A DNA stretch of 64,000 nt. It comes from Ewingella americana ATCC 33852 (lineage in GTDB: Bacteria > Pseudomonadota > Gammaproteobacteria > Enterobacterales > Enterobacteriaceae). A program made the position numbers and the translations under genes. Location: NCBI RefSeq assembly GCF_000735345.1, contig NZ_JMPJ01000066.1:206889-270888 (forward strand), written 5' to 3'. This document shows, piece after piece, positions 8,366-17,006 of the stretch. Under the pieces are notes generated by a model that was not told the origin of the DNA, searched no databases, and saw nothing but the letters and a program-made list of their open reading frames with translations. Each line of letters opens with the position of its first letter. Within the stretch, counting starts at the first letter, position 1.

Positions 8366-10033
8366 TTACAGCGCGATATCGGCTGGTTGTTTCTGTTCTT
8401 TCTTCTCGGTGTTGCCCTGTGGAGCCGGAGCAGCTTCTGCCGCCGGTGCCTGCTCAGCAGGTTGCGCTGCTGGCGTTGGGTTGTCGAGTTGCAGAACGCG
8501 GCTGGTGTAGCCCAGTTCTTTCTCGGTTGCTTCCACGTTGCCGTTCAGTTGGGTACCGTATGAAGGAATAATCTGCTTCAGTTTGGTCTGCCATTCTGGG
8601 GTAGCAACTTTATCTTTAAACACGGTTTCCATCAGGTGCAGCATGATTGGAGCCGCAGTCGATGCGCCCGGAGATGCGCCTAACAGTGCCGCGATGCTGC
8701 CATCTTTAGAGCTAACCACTTCGGTGCCCAGACGCAGTACGCCGCCTTCTTTAGGGTCTTTCTTGATGATCTGCACACGTTGGCCCGCAGTCCACAGTCT
8801 CCAGTCTTCTTTCTTCGCGCCTGGGAAGTACTCTTTCAGCGCTTCATAACGGTCGTTGTCGCTCAACATAACTTGGCTAATCAGGTATTTAACCAGGTCG
8901 AAGTTGTCGATGCCGACATCAGTCATTGGGCCGATGTTAGAGAAGTTCACGGAACCGAACAGATCCCACAGAGAACCGTTTTTCAGGAACTTGCTGGAGA
9001 AGGTCGCGAATGGCCCGAACAGCAGAACACGTTTGCCGTTGAACACGCGAGTATCCAAGTGTGGAACGGACATCGGAGGCGCGCCAACAGAGGCTTTGCC
9101 ATACACTTTCGCCAAGTGACGGTTTACGATTTCTGGGTTTTCAGTCACCAAGAATTGACCGCCAACCGGGAAACCGCCGTAGTTGTCAGCTTCTGGAATA
9201 CCGGATTTTTGCAGCAAGGTCAGAGACGCACCGCCCGCACCGATAAACACGAATTTCGCCTTCACAACGCTCTCTTTGCCGTTGTTTTTCAAGTCAGCAA
9301 CGGTCACGTTCCAGCTGTTGTCTGGGTTACGTTTGATGTCGCGAACTTCGTGGCCAAGGCTCAGAGAGAAGTTTTGATTTTTTTGCAGCGATGCCACTAA
9401 CTGGTGAGTGATTTCACCGAAGTTAACGTCAGTACCAATTGGAATGCGGGTCGCAGCAATTTTCTGGTTCGGGTCACGACCTTCCATGACCAGCGGGATC
9501 CACTCTTTAATTTTGGTTGGATCCTGAGAGTATTCCATGCCGCGGAACAGGGTGCTTTTTTGCAGAGCCAAGTAGCGTTTGTGCAGGAAGTCGACGTTCT
9601 CGTCACCCCATACAAAGCTCATGTGCGGCACGCTGTTGATGAATGAACGTGGGTTGTGCAGCACGCCATTCTCAACTTGATAAGACCAGAACTGGCGGGA
9701 AATCTGGAAACCTTCGTTGACTTCGACTGCCTTGGAGATATCGATTGAACCGTCAGCTTTTTCCGGCGTGTAGTTCATCTCAGCCAATGCCGAGTGGCCC
9801 GTACCGGCGTTGTTCCAGCCGTTAGAACTCTCTTCAGCAACGCCATCAAGACGCTCGACCATGTTGATCGACCAGTTTGGCTCAAGTTCCTGGAGGTAAG
9901 TACCCAGAGTGGCACTCATGATTCCTCCGCCGATCAGTAACACATCGACGGACTTTTCTTCTTCTGCTGCAAACGCGCGCGGGGTTAGCGCCATAGCGTT
10001 AAGGCAGAGGATCATGACGAGTAACTTTCTCAT
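8366..10033 (-). CDS. mqo: Malate:quinone oxidoreductase
   Basis: Mqo oxidises malate to oxaloacetate and passes electrons to the quinone pool at the inner membrane. The 555-residue sequence has the FAD-binding start [18 protein letters not shown] (about 29-46) and long stretches shared with E. coli Mqo, such as [24 protein letters not shown] and [18 protein letters not shown]. As in E. coli, the N-terminus resembles a signal peptide. The C-terminal 40 residues are a Pro/Ala/Gln/Lys-rich tail (roughly 515-550) ending in ADIAL, the same last residues as in E. coli Mqo. It is monocistronic, with a 300-bp upstream region and a terminator shared with the convergent permease gene. Confidence 0.96.
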   Translation of the reverse strand: MRKLLVMILCLNAMALTPRAFAAEEEKSVDVLLIGGGIMSATLGTYLQELEPNWSINMVERLDGVAEESSNGWNNAGTGHSALAEMNYTPEKADGSIDISKAVEVNEGFQISRQFWSYQVENGVLHNPRSFINSVPHMSFVWGDENVDFLHKRYLALQKSTLFRGMEYSQDPTKIKEWIPLVMEGRDPNQKIAATRIPIGTDVNFGEITHQLVASLQKNQNFSLSLGHEVRDIKRNPDNSWNVTVADLKNNGKESVVKAKFVFIGAGGASLTLLQKSGIPEADNYGGFPVGGQFLVTENPEIVNRHLAKVYGKASVGAPPMSVPHLDTRVFNGKRVLLFGPFATFSSKFLKNGSLWDLFGSVNFSNIGPMTDVGIDNFDLVKYLISQVMLSDNDRYEALKEYFPGAKKEDWRLWTAGQRVQIIKKDPKEGGVLRLGTEVVSSKDGSIAALLGASPGASTAAPIMLHLMETVFKDKVATPEWQTKLKQIIPSYGTQLNGNVEATEKELGYTSRVLQLDNPTPAAQPAEQAPAAEAAPAPQGNTEKKEQKQPADIAL

Positions 10034-10333
10034 GACGTCTGTATCTCTTAAGTTTAGTTTTGTCTTTCAGGTGAAAAATGCCCAGATTTCATTGTAGTCG
10101 GTGAAATCAATAACCTGATGCGTGCAGAGATAAGCGATTATCCCTGACAGAATGAAAGGGTTTTATTTACTGCGGAATGTGTTAACAAATTAAACACACA
10201 TTGTTGTTGCTAGATATTCCAAATATCGACCTTTCGCAACCAATGTAACATTAACGCTACGTCAGCTAAAAATAACTTTAATTATTAAACTAATTCAGTA
10301 AAGTAGTTTCTTAGGGAAATTAATAAGTTAGTT
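10034..10333. other. Intergenic region upstream of mqo
   Basis: This 300-bp AT-rich stretch holds the mqo promoter region and the 3' side of the anti-sigma gene. The imperfect inverted repeat GTGTT...AAACAC around 10178-10198 (core GTTAACAAATTAAAC) resembles ArcA-type AT-rich sites, which would suit mqo, but the match is too loose to call. No gene is visible. Confidence 0.4.
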
Positions 10334-11131
10334 TCAACTCAGCGCGCTCAACAATATTTGCCCGCGCAAAGCCATTTGGTCGGCAGGATTATGCCCAATT
10401 AACATGTAGTTAAAACCTTTGGCGCGCCAATAAATAACATTCATACCCCGGCGGATTTCACTTTGCTGGGCGGTGTCGCCGCGCTGGGATGAGCGAGTGA
10501 TGCACAGGGCCATCGGGCCGTGGGTGGCGTCGAGATAGGTTATCTGCGCAATGTTGTACTGGTCATAGTTGAGCAGGCGGGCGTTTTTCAGCGTCGCGCC
10601 CTGTAGAACAAGGCTGGCGGGAGTCAGGCTGGTGCCCAGCGCGGTGTTCACTCGCTGCAATTCTTGCTGCTGCTGTTCTGGGGATTCATGGATATCAGCC
10701 AGCGTGTCGGCTGAATAGAGCGACATATATTCTGCAACCAGATTGCGCCAGCCGAGGTCTTGCTCTGGCTGGGCAAAAGGCACGGCGTAGCGCCCGACGG
10801 CAATGCCAACTGCAAGGAAACTCACCGCGGCGGCCAGCAGATGGCGGCGGCTAACGCCCTGTTTCTGCGCTGCTTTTGGCGCTATTGCCGGGTCTGGAAT
10901 GGCATCCAGCCGGGCCTGCAAGCGACTCAACGGGGCTTCAGACAGCAAAGGCTCGTAGGCTTCGTGGAAAGGCAGATTGCTGTAAGAGAGCTGATTGAGG
11001 CGATCGGCCAACGCCTCGTCGCTCTGTAATCGCTGGGCAAACTGTTCACGCTGGGCGTCACTCAACTGATTGTCGAGCCAAGCCACCAGCACTTCATCAG
11101 GGAAAGGGATCGGCAGACGTTCTTGCGTCAT
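10334..11131 (-). CDS. Anti-sigma factor for the adjacent ECF sigma factor
   Basis: The 265-residue protein has a short N-terminal cytoplasmic domain (residues 1-90, with the DEVLVAWLDNQLSDAQREQF pattern typical of zinc-less anti-sigma domains, lacking HxxxCxxC), one transmembrane segment near 95-115 (LLAAAVSFLAVGIAVG, preceded by SRRH) and a C-terminal domain of about 140 residues expected outside the membrane. It overlaps the sigma gene by 4 bp (ATGA), so the two are translationally coupled, the normal layout of a sigma/anti-sigma pair. The upstream partners are a TPR protein and cytochrome b561. The inducing signal is unknown; I infer a redox or envelope cue from the cytochrome. Confidence 0.75.
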   Translation of the reverse strand: MTQERLPIPFPDEVLVAWLDNQLSDAQREQFAQRLQSDEALADRLNQLSYSNLPFHEAYEPLLSEAPLSRLQARLDAIPDPAIAPKAAQKQGVSRRHLLAAAVSFLAVGIAVGRYAVPFAQPEQDLGWRNLVAEYMSLYSADTLADIHESPEQQQQELQRVNTALGTSLTPASLVLQGATLKNARLLNYDQYNIAQITYLDATHGPMALCITRSSQRGDTAQQSEIRRGMNVIYWRAKGFNYMLIGHNPADQMALRGQILLSALS

Positions 11132-11583
11132 TTTTTCTCTCCCTGTTGTGGTTGGAAAGGCGTCACGGCGGATTTCGCCAAGGTTTGTCTGGCAGTCGCC
11201 AGCCGACTCATGATGGTCCCCACCGGCACGGCCAGCGTGTTGGCGGCTTCTTGATAGGTAAAACCTTCGACATAAACCAGAAACACCGCGTTTCGCTGGG
11301 CTTCGGGTAAGCCGCCGACCTGCTGCATCACCTGCAATTGCCAGCGGCGGCTCTCAAAATCACCCGATTCATGCGAAGTGCTCACTTCATCAATATCCAC
11401 AAATCCCTGTCCCTGACGAACCTGCTGCGCCCTGAGTTCATTGATCCAAATCGAATGCAAAATCGAAAATAACCAGCGATCGATGCGCGTGCCCTCTTCG
11501 AACTGCGCGCTGCGCTCAAGCGCCCGCACGCAGGTCGATTGCACTAAATCATCAGCCACATCGCGTTTTCGCGACAACACCAT
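11128..11583 (-). CDS. ECF RNA polymerase sigma factor
   Basis: Region 2 (RKRDVADDLVQSTCVRAL, then WLFSILHSIWINELRA) and region 4 with a helix-turn-helix (GLPEAQRNAVFLVYVEGFTYQEA...VPVGTIMSRL) identify an ECF sigma factor. The first ATG (11583) would cut off the first helix of region 2. The frame continues upstream without a stop for 21 more codons and encodes a conserved-looking HELSLCLARLWRYG before MVLS, but it has no ATG, GTG or TTG. An ATC codon at 11644-11646, 8 bp after a GAGGT Shine-Dalgarno (11655-11659), would give an N-terminus of normal length. The true start is probably there, making 172 residues. It is co-transcribed with the anti-sigma gene (4-bp overlap) and follows the TPR gene by 27 bp. 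Confidence 0.85.
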   Translation of the reverse strand: MVLSRKRDVADDLVQSTCVRALERSAQFEEGTRIDRWLFSILHSIWINELRAQQVRQGQGFVDIDEVSTSHESGDFESRRWQLQVMQQVGGLPEAQRNAVFLVYVEGFTYQEAANTLAVPVGTIMSRLATARQTLAKSAVTPFQPQQGEKK

Positions 11584-11654
11584 GCCGTAACGCCAAAGAC
11601 GCGCCAGACAGAGGCTTAATTCATGCCGGATCTCTGTGGATGTGATTTTTCACT

Positions 11655-11659
11655 ACCTC
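11655..11659 (-). promoter_or_regulatory. Shine-Dalgarno supporting an AUC start for the sigma gene
   Basis: GAGGT (minus strand) stands 8 bp upstream of an in-frame ATC at 11646-11644. No ATG/GTG/TTG exists in this frame between the preceding stop (11650-11652 region) and 11583. Confidence 0.45.
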
Positions 11660-11673
11660 GTGGTCAATCGATT

Positions 11674-12210
11674 TTATGATTCCGGGTGGCCCTCAATCGC
11701 GGCATTCAGGTCGCGATACTCTTCACAGCCCGTGCCGCAAATCCCTTTAATCGTGGCGAGCTGCGCCTTGGCTAAATCCGGACGCCCTTTGATCATGTAC
11801 GCCTCACCGAGGTATTCACGCACTTTGGCGTAATGCCCGTCGAGAGCGATTGAACGCTGATAATAGCCGATCCCTTCATCGGTGCGACCCAATTTACGCG
11901 TGGCGTAACCGCGATAATTCCAGGCTTCGCGGGTGTTCGGCTGTTGCAGCGTATCGAGCAGATCCAAAGCTTCCTGAAAACGGCCAGTTTTCGCCAGATG
12001 ATAAGCATATTGGGTCTTATCTTGATCAGAGATCTTACTGCCTTTTTCTACCATACAGCTTTTGGTTTTACTGTCATAAACCTGCCCTTTCGGGCAGTCC
12101 GGCGTTTTCTCCGAGTCGTCACCCATGGCGTGGGCCGCGATTGAGAACATCGACAGACCCGCGCACAGGCACAGGGCGGACAGCGTGGTGAGATTATTAT
12201 TTTTTTTCAT
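11674..12210 (-). CDS. Secreted tetratricopeptide-repeat protein
   Basis: The 178-residue protein starts at the ATG at 12210, preceded by AGGA with 7-bp spacing, although the frame is open further upstream. It has a signal peptide (MKKNNNLTTLSALCLCAGLS..., cleavage after AHA near residue 28), a short Cys-containing segment (PDCPKGQVYDSKTKSCM) and two to three TPR units (residues 65-165: AYHLAKTGRFQEALDLLD, WNYRGYATRKLGRTDEGIGYY, YLGEAYMIKGRPDLAKAQL). A second Cys pair (GICGTGC) lies near the C-terminus. It is probably a periplasmic scaffold. It sits between cytochrome b561 and the sigma gene in the same apparent operon. No enzymatic role is visible. Confidence 0.75.
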   Translation of the reverse strand: MKKNNNLTTLSALCLCAGLSMFSIAAHAMGDDSEKTPDCPKGQVYDSKTKSCMVEKGSKISDQDKTQYAYHLAKTGRFQEALDLLDTLQQPNTREAWNYRGYATRKLGRTDEGIGYYQRSIALDGHYAKVREYLGEAYMIKGRPDLAKAQLATIKGICGTGCEEYRDLNAAIEGHPES

Positions 12211-12247
12211 TGTAGGGTCCTGAGTATCAAGGTGTTGGCTTTGTTTC

Positions 12248-12844
12248 TTATGAGCGGCCGTGGCTGCCCGGTAGCATGCGACGCAGCGTGCCGTCGCGTA
12301 AGACGTAGTGGTGGAATAGCGCCGCCAGAGCATGCACCCCGGCCACAATAATCAATGCCCACGCCACGTTGTTATGCAGCATGCCGAAGGTGCGCGGCAT
12401 GACGCTGTCGAAGTCGAACACGTCGGGGATCGGGAATAAGCCGAAGAAGTAGAACGGCTCGGCCTGCGCCCAGCGAAATAAGAAGCCGAGAACAATTTGC
12501 GAAATCAGCAGCAGGTAAAGCACCAGATGGGTCAGGTGCGACGCGGCTTTCATCGCCGTCGGCATGGCAATAGGCTCCTGCTTGCTGCGGCCGGTACTCA
12601 CGGTAAATAAGCGCCACAGCAAACGCCCGATAATGATCACCGCCAACAGAATACCGACGGAGATATGCACGGATTGCAGCCCTTTGCGCAGCGGAGTGCC
12701 GCGATCCAGAACTTCCCAGATATGCGCGCTGGCAAACATGAAGATAACAATGAGCGCCGTGGCCCAGTGCAGGAGGATAGTCAGGCCGTCATAGCGGCGG
12801 CGCAGAGTTGGAGCAGAAGTGTTTTGCATAAAGGAAAAGCCCAT
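12248..12844 (-). CDS. Cytochrome b561 family protein
   Basis: The 198-residue membrane protein has four hydrophobic segments and the His residues expected for two b-type haems: YDGLTILLHWATALIVIF (His near 27), LQSVHISVGILLAVI (near 60), and WALIIVAGVHALAALFHHYVLRDGTL in the last helix. Such proteins carry electrons within the inner membrane, usually from quinol. It is the first gene of the minus-strand cluster b561-TPR-sigma-anti-sigma. An alternative start is the Met at 12829; neither has a strong Shine-Dalgarno. Related clusters in other proteobacteria also encode a catalase-like protein, which is absent here. Confidence 0.85.
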   Translation of the reverse strand: MGFSFMQNTSAPTLRRRYDGLTILLHWATALIVIFMFASAHIWEVLDRGTPLRKGLQSVHISVGILLAVIIIGRLLWRLFTVSTGRSKQEPIAMPTAMKAASHLTHLVLYLLLISQIVLGFLFRWAQAEPFYFFGLFPIPDVFDFDSVMPRTFGMLHNNVAWALIIVAGVHALAALFHHYVLRDGTLRRMLPGSHGRS

Positions 12845-12966
12845 AAGTGTCCGATTTATCAGTAAACACTTGAGTGGTGATTTTTATTCGATGGTTTTAA
12901 AAATTTTTTTTCGATTTTTTAATTTGCGGCGATTTTGCCGTTATTCGCAATAAAGAGAAAAAAGCA

Positions 12967-12993
12967 TCAAGCTTCTACAAGCCCTGCCGATAA
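12967..12993 (+). promoter_or_regulatory. Sigma-28 (FliA) promoter of ycgR
   Basis: TCAAGCTT (12967-12974), 11-bp spacer, GCCGATAA (12986-12993). The consensus is TAAAGTTT-N11-GCCGATAA: the -10 is a perfect match and the -35 matches 6 of 8. It ends 71 bp before the ycgR start. E. coli ycgR is a class 3 flagellar gene, which agrees. Confidence 0.85.
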
Positions 12994-13064
12994 CCGTTGT
13001 GGACATCCTTTAAGTCAAATTAAAACCATTACAATCATAAAAACTGTCAGGTGGGGTATCGCTG

Positions 13065-13808
13065 GTGAATGAAGCATCTAAAGAGCAGTTTGTCCGACGC
13101 AACAAGCTAGGCATTTTGGCCGTTCTGCGTGATTTGAAGAAGAACAACACGCTGGTCATGGTGTCCCACGGGCGCGGGCAATTTATCAGCAAAATTCTGG
13201 ACGTTTTGCCGGATACCAACCAATTGCTGTTTGATCTGGGCAGTGGCGATTACGACAACCAGCTGGCGAAAGAGGCGCAAACCCTGAATTTCGTGGCGGA
13301 ACCGGCGGGTGCGAAAGTCGAGTTCACCTCGGGACAGGCGCAGGAAATCAGCTGGCAGAATCTACCTACATTTAGCTGTGAAATTCCGCCGGAGCTCTAT
13401 TTTATTCAGCGTCGCGAATATTTCCGCGTCAATATTCCACTGCAACCGGCCTATGTCTGTAGCGGCAAATTCCCCGACGCCAGCGACTTCAGCTTCCGCC
13501 TAAAAGATATCTCGCTCGGCGGCATTGGCCTGCACGTCGACAAAGTGATGCCACTGGCAATTGAAGCCGGCGCGGTGATCAAAGACTCTCTGGTGGAGTT
13601 GGCCGAGTTTGGCTCTTTCAAGCTAGATTTGGAGTTTATCAGCGCGATGGACCGACAGACGGTGAGCAGTAAAGGAGAAACGGTCACCAGCCAGCGGCTC
13701 AGTTTCCGTTTTCCTTATTTATCCCCCGCGCAGGAACGCGACCTGCAACGGGCGATATTTGAGCTGGAAAAGCAGCAGCATCAGAAAGCCAAACGCTTTC
13801 GCGATTAA
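13065..13808 (+). CDS. ycgR: YcgR, flagellar brake protein
   Basis: YcgR binds c-di-GMP and then acts on the flagellar motor to slow swimming. The 247-residue protein has the N-terminal YcgR domain (about 10-110) and a C-terminal PilZ domain (about 112-235) with the binding motifs QRREYFRV (RxxxR) and DISLGGIG (DxSxxG). The start codon is GTG at 13065, preceded by AGGTGGGG; there is no better upstream start. It is driven by the sigma-28 promoter at 12967-12993, so it is co-expressed with late flagellar genes. Its phosphodiesterase counterpart pdeH, which has the same promoter class, lies 9 kb downstream. Confidence 0.95.
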   Translation: MNEASKEQFVRRNKLGILAVLRDLKKNNTLVMVSHGRGQFISKILDVLPDTNQLLFDLGSGDYDNQLAKEAQTLNFVAEPAGAKVEFTSGQAQEISWQNLPTFSCEIPPELYFIQRREYFRVNIPLQPAYVCSGKFPDASDFSFRLKDISLGGIGLHVDKVMPLAIEAGAVIKDSLVELAEFGSFKLDLEFISAMDRQTVSSKGETVTSQRLSFRFPYLSPAQERDLQRAIFELEKQQHQKAKRFRD

Positions 13809-13821
13809 TCGCTAACCAGCG

Positions 13822-14580
13822 TTATAAGAACATACCGCCCGATGCTTCCACGCGTTGGGCGTTCATCCAGCCACCCGCATCGCTAAGCATCAGCGCCACC
13901 ATGTGGCCGATATCATCCGGCAGGCCGACGCGCCCCAGCGCGGTATTGGACGCCACCATCTGATTGGTTTGTTTATTGTCACGCACGTGGCCGCCGCCGA
14001 AGTCAGTCTCAATCGCCCCTGGCGCCAGAATATTGACGCGGATGCCGCGCGCGCCCAGCTCTTTCGCCTGATACTTGGTGAGAACTTCCATCGCGCCTTT
14101 CATCGCCGCATACACTGAATAACCCGGCAGAGAGAAACGCGTTAGGCCAGTAGAGACGTTGAGAATGCGGCCACCGTCGGCAATCAGCGGCAGCAGTTTT
14201 TGGGTCAAGAACAGCGGCCCTTTCAGGTGAATATTCATCAGCAGGTCAAACTGCTCTTCGCTCACCTCAGCAAAAGGCACGCCTAAGCCGATACCGGCGT
14301 TATTGACCAGAAAATCAAAGCTGTCGCGCTGCCAGATATCCGCCAGCAGGGTCTTCACCTGCGCGGCAAACGCGGTAAAGGATTTGCTGTCGCCGACATC
14401 CAACTGCAACGCAGCGGCTTTGCCGCCTTTGGCCTGCACGGCGCGAACAATGCTGTCGGCTTCTTCCCGCTGGCTGTGATAAGTCAAAATCACATCCACA
14501 CCCTGATCTGCCAGTTTTTCTACTGCATTCTTGCCCAAACCACGGCTTGCGCCGGTAACGATCGCGATTTTATTGCTCAT
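13822..14580 (-). CDS. Short-chain dehydrogenase/reductase (SDR)
   Basis: A 252-residue classical SDR: cofactor motif TGASRGLG (about 9-16), NNAG (about 92), catalytic Ser in NVSTGL and YxxxK as YAAMK (about 155-159), and the C-terminal GGM(F)L end common in this group. The basic residue after the first motif (YHSQREEAD) suggests NADPH. The start at 14580 has GGAG 7 bp upstream; the frame's extension to 14721 is not conserved-looking. It is divergent from a LysR regulator with a 126-bp gap, so LysR probably controls it. The substrate is unknown. Confidence 0.88.
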   Translation of the reverse strand: MSNKIAIVTGASRGLGKNAVEKLADQGVDVILTYHSQREEADSIVRAVQAKGGKAAALQLDVGDSKSFTAFAAQVKTLLADIWQRDSFDFLVNNAGIGLGVPFAEVSEEQFDLLMNIHLKGPLFLTQKLLPLIADGGRILNVSTGLTRFSLPGYSVYAAMKGAMEVLTKYQAKELGARGIRVNILAPGAIETDFGGGHVRDNKQTNQMVASNTALGRVGLPDDIGHMVALMLSDAGGWMNAQRVEASGGMFL

Positions 14581-14706
14581 AGTAGACTCCGCAGTGAATA
14601 TCGTGGGTACTCGTTGTATGAAATAGAGTCTATTGGCAGAATAGGAAACGATAAACAGGGGTAAATGGGTTTCACTGTTCCATGAAAAACAACAATAGGC
14701 GAAAAT

Positions 14707-15606
14707 GTGGATAAAATTCAATCGATGCAGGTGTTTGTTCGTGTTGCAGAAATGAACAGCTTCACCCGCGCCGCCGAAAGTCTGAGCCTTCCCAAGGCCA
14801 GCGTCTCACGCCTGATCCAACAGCTAGAGAGCCAACTCGGCGTGCGCCTGCTGCATCGCTCAACCCGCCGGGTGCAACTGACGCAGGACGGTCAGGTCTA
14901 TTACGACCGCTGCAAAGAGCTGTTAGCCAGCGTCGAAGAGATGGAAACCCTGTTTCAGGCTAACCCGGCGACCATCAGCGGCCGCCTGCGGGTGGATATG
15001 TCGGTCGCCATGGCGCGCGATTTTGTGCTGCCAAAGCTGGGCGAATTCCTCAACCGCTACCCGGCCATCGAGATTGAACTCAGCAGCACCGACCATCGGG
15101 TTGATGTCATTCGCGAAGGTTTTGACTGCGTGATCCGCGTCGGCACGTTGAAGGATTCGGGGCTGATCGCTCGCCCGCTCGGGCAACTCAGCATGATAAA
15201 TTGCGCCAGCCCGGCTTATCTCCAACGCCACGGCACGCCGCTGCACCCGGACGAATTATCCCAGCACGCCATGGTGCATTACGAGCAGACGCTGGGCGCA
15301 CGGACCTCCAGCTTTGAATATGTAGAAGGCAAAACGCTGCGTTCGGTGAAGACTGGCGGCGCGGTGACGGTCAACAGCACTCAGACTTACTCCAGCGCCT
15401 GCTTGGCGGGTTTAGGCATTATTCAGGTGCCAATGATGGGGATGCGTGACTACCTTGAGACAGGCCGTTTAGTCAAAATCTTGCCGCAGTACAACGCGCC
15501 GCCGATGCCCATCTCACTGGTTTATCCGCACCGGCTGAACCTCTCACGGCGCGCCAAAGTGTTTATGGATTGGCTGACCGAAATCACCCACGCCTATCTG
15601 AAATAA
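14707..15606 (+). CDS. LysR-family transcriptional regulator
   Basis: This 299-residue protein has an N-terminal winged helix (FVRVAEMNSFTRAAESLSLPKASVSRLIQQLE, residues 9-40) and a LysR substrate-binding domain from about 90. It belongs to the CrgA/DsdC-like subgroup seen with many oxidoreductases. The start is GTG at 14707; the ATG at 14705 is out of frame. It is divergent from the SDR gene, the classical layout for a regulator and its target. The effector is unknown. Confidence 0.88.
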   Translation: MDKIQSMQVFVRVAEMNSFTRAAESLSLPKASVSRLIQQLESQLGVRLLHRSTRRVQLTQDGQVYYDRCKELLASVEEMETLFQANPATISGRLRVDMSVAMARDFVLPKLGEFLNRYPAIEIELSSTDHRVDVIREGFDCVIRVGTLKDSGLIARPLGQLSMINCASPAYLQRHGTPLHPDELSQHAMVHYEQTLGARTSSFEYVEGKTLRSVKTGGAVTVNSTQTYSSACLAGLGIIQVPMMGMRDYLETGRLVKILPQYNAPPMPISLVYPHRLNLSRRAKVFMDWLTEITHAYLK

Positions 15607-15719
15607 CGGCGCTTCGCTGGACAATGGATAAGCAATCAGCCCGTGGCCCGGCAGCGGGCGCGATTGAGCAGCTATACTAAACTGATGGAAAATCTCAAAA
15701 ATAAGGACTCCGTGGATTA

Positions 15720-16736
15720 ATGCCAACCACCAAAAACTCAGAAACGCTCGAACAGGAAGACGCTAAGCCGCTGATTAATATCAAGACCGGCAACCACACG
15801 GTGGATAAAAACATCACTCGCGCTTCGAAGCTGGTAACCCGCGTGCAGTCATGGGGCTGGGTCGCGCACTTGCTGCGCGCCACGGAGCGATTCAACGATC
15901 GCCTCGGCAGCCAGTTCGGCGCGGCTATTACCTATTTCTCCTTTTTGTCGCTGATCCCGATTTTGATGGTGTCATTCGCCGCCGTGGGTTTCATTCTGGC
16001 CTCCAACCCCGACCTGCTGGCGCGGCTGATTGGCAAAATCGTCAACAGCATTAGCGATCCGAACCTTGCCAGCACGCTGAAAAACACCGTCAACACGGCG
16101 ATTCAGCAGCGCACGGCAGTTGGTCTATCCGGCTTGCTGATTGCTCTGTACTCCGGGATTAGCTGGATGGGGAATCTGCGCGAAGCGATCCGCGCCCAGT
16201 CTCGCGACGTGTGGGAGCGCAATCCGCAGGATAAAGAGGTGATTTACAAACGCTATATCCGCGATTTCATCTCGCTGACCGGTCTGGTGCTGGCGCTGAT
16301 CATCACGCTGTCGCTGACCTCGATTGCCGGTTCGGCGCAAAAATCGATTGTTGATGCGTTAGGTCTTGGCGGCATTGAGTGGCTGCGCCCGGTGATGACC
16401 TCGGTCACACTGGTGATTTCCATTGCGGCTAACTATCTGTTGTTCCTGTGGATATTCTGGATGCTGCCGCGCCACAAGCCGCGTAAAAAAGCCCTGCTGC
16501 GTGGCACGCTGCTGGCGGCTATCGGCTTTGAGGTGATCAAATTCGTCATGACCATGACCTTGCCACGACTGGCAAGCTCGCCCTCCGGCGCGGCTTTCGG
16601 CTCGGTTATCGGCCTGATGGCCTTCTTCTATTTCTTCGCCCGGCTGACGCTGTTCGTCGCCGCATGGATTGCCACCGCGCAATACAAAGGGGATAAGGAA
16701 GTCGAGCAGCCAGAGACTCATAACGCCGCTCAATAA
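15720..16736 (+). CDS. yhjD: YhjD, YihY/BrkB-family inner membrane protein
   Basis: The 338-residue protein matches E. coli YhjD in length (337) and in context, directly before yhjE. It is a YihY/virulence-factor BrkB family protein with six membrane segments; QFGAAITYFSFLSLIPILMV and GAAFGSVIGLMAFFYFFARLTLF are family signatures. In E. coli an altered YhjD suppresses loss of essential Kdo-lipid A modification, suggesting a part in lipid IVA export, but its normal function is unsettled. It ends at a strong terminator (16755-16788). The upstream neighbour, the LysR gene, is on the same strand 113 bp away. Confidence 0.93.
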   Translation: MPTTKNSETLEQEDAKPLINIKTGNHTVDKNITRASKLVTRVQSWGWVAHLLRATERFNDRLGSQFGAAITYFSFLSLIPILMVSFAAVGFILASNPDLLARLIGKIVNSISDPNLASTLKNTVNTAIQQRTAVGLSGLLIALYSGISWMGNLREAIRAQSRDVWERNPQDKEVIYKRYIRDFISLTGLVLALIITLSLTSIAGSAQKSIVDALGLGGIEWLRPVMTSVTLVISIAANYLLFLWIFWMLPRHKPRKKALLRGTLLAAIGFEVIKFVMTMTLPRLASSPSGAAFGSVIGLMAFFYFFARLTLFVAAWIATAQYKGDKEVEQPETHNAAQ

Positions 16737-16754
16737 GTACCCTGATTTACATCG

Positions 16755-16788
16755 TGCCAGACAATATTCGTTGTCTGGCATTTTATTT
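16755..16788 (+). terminator. Rho-independent terminator after yhjD
   Basis: TGCCAGACAA (16755-16764), loop TATTCG, TTGTCTGGCA (16771-16780), then TTTTATTT. Confidence 0.92.
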
Positions 16789-17006
16789 GGCCATTTACCA
16801 GTGAGTTATTCTGGTTTTTATCTGCTTATTGAACAGATAAACCTGATATCACTTCAGATGGAAAACATTCCCCCATTTGGTGCAATTCCGCCTTTTCCCC
16901 TCCATCCTCTGGCGTTGAAAACGTCACATTCCCTGCTTAATATGCCTTTAGCAAACATTTCTTTACATAACATCCATCCTTTCAATCACAATAAGAATCA
17001 TCGCTT

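Noticed and set aside
10178-10198. ArcA-like AT-rich repeat upstream of mqo
   Set aside because: The match to the direct-repeat ArcA consensus is too weak; kept only as a note in the intergenic entry.
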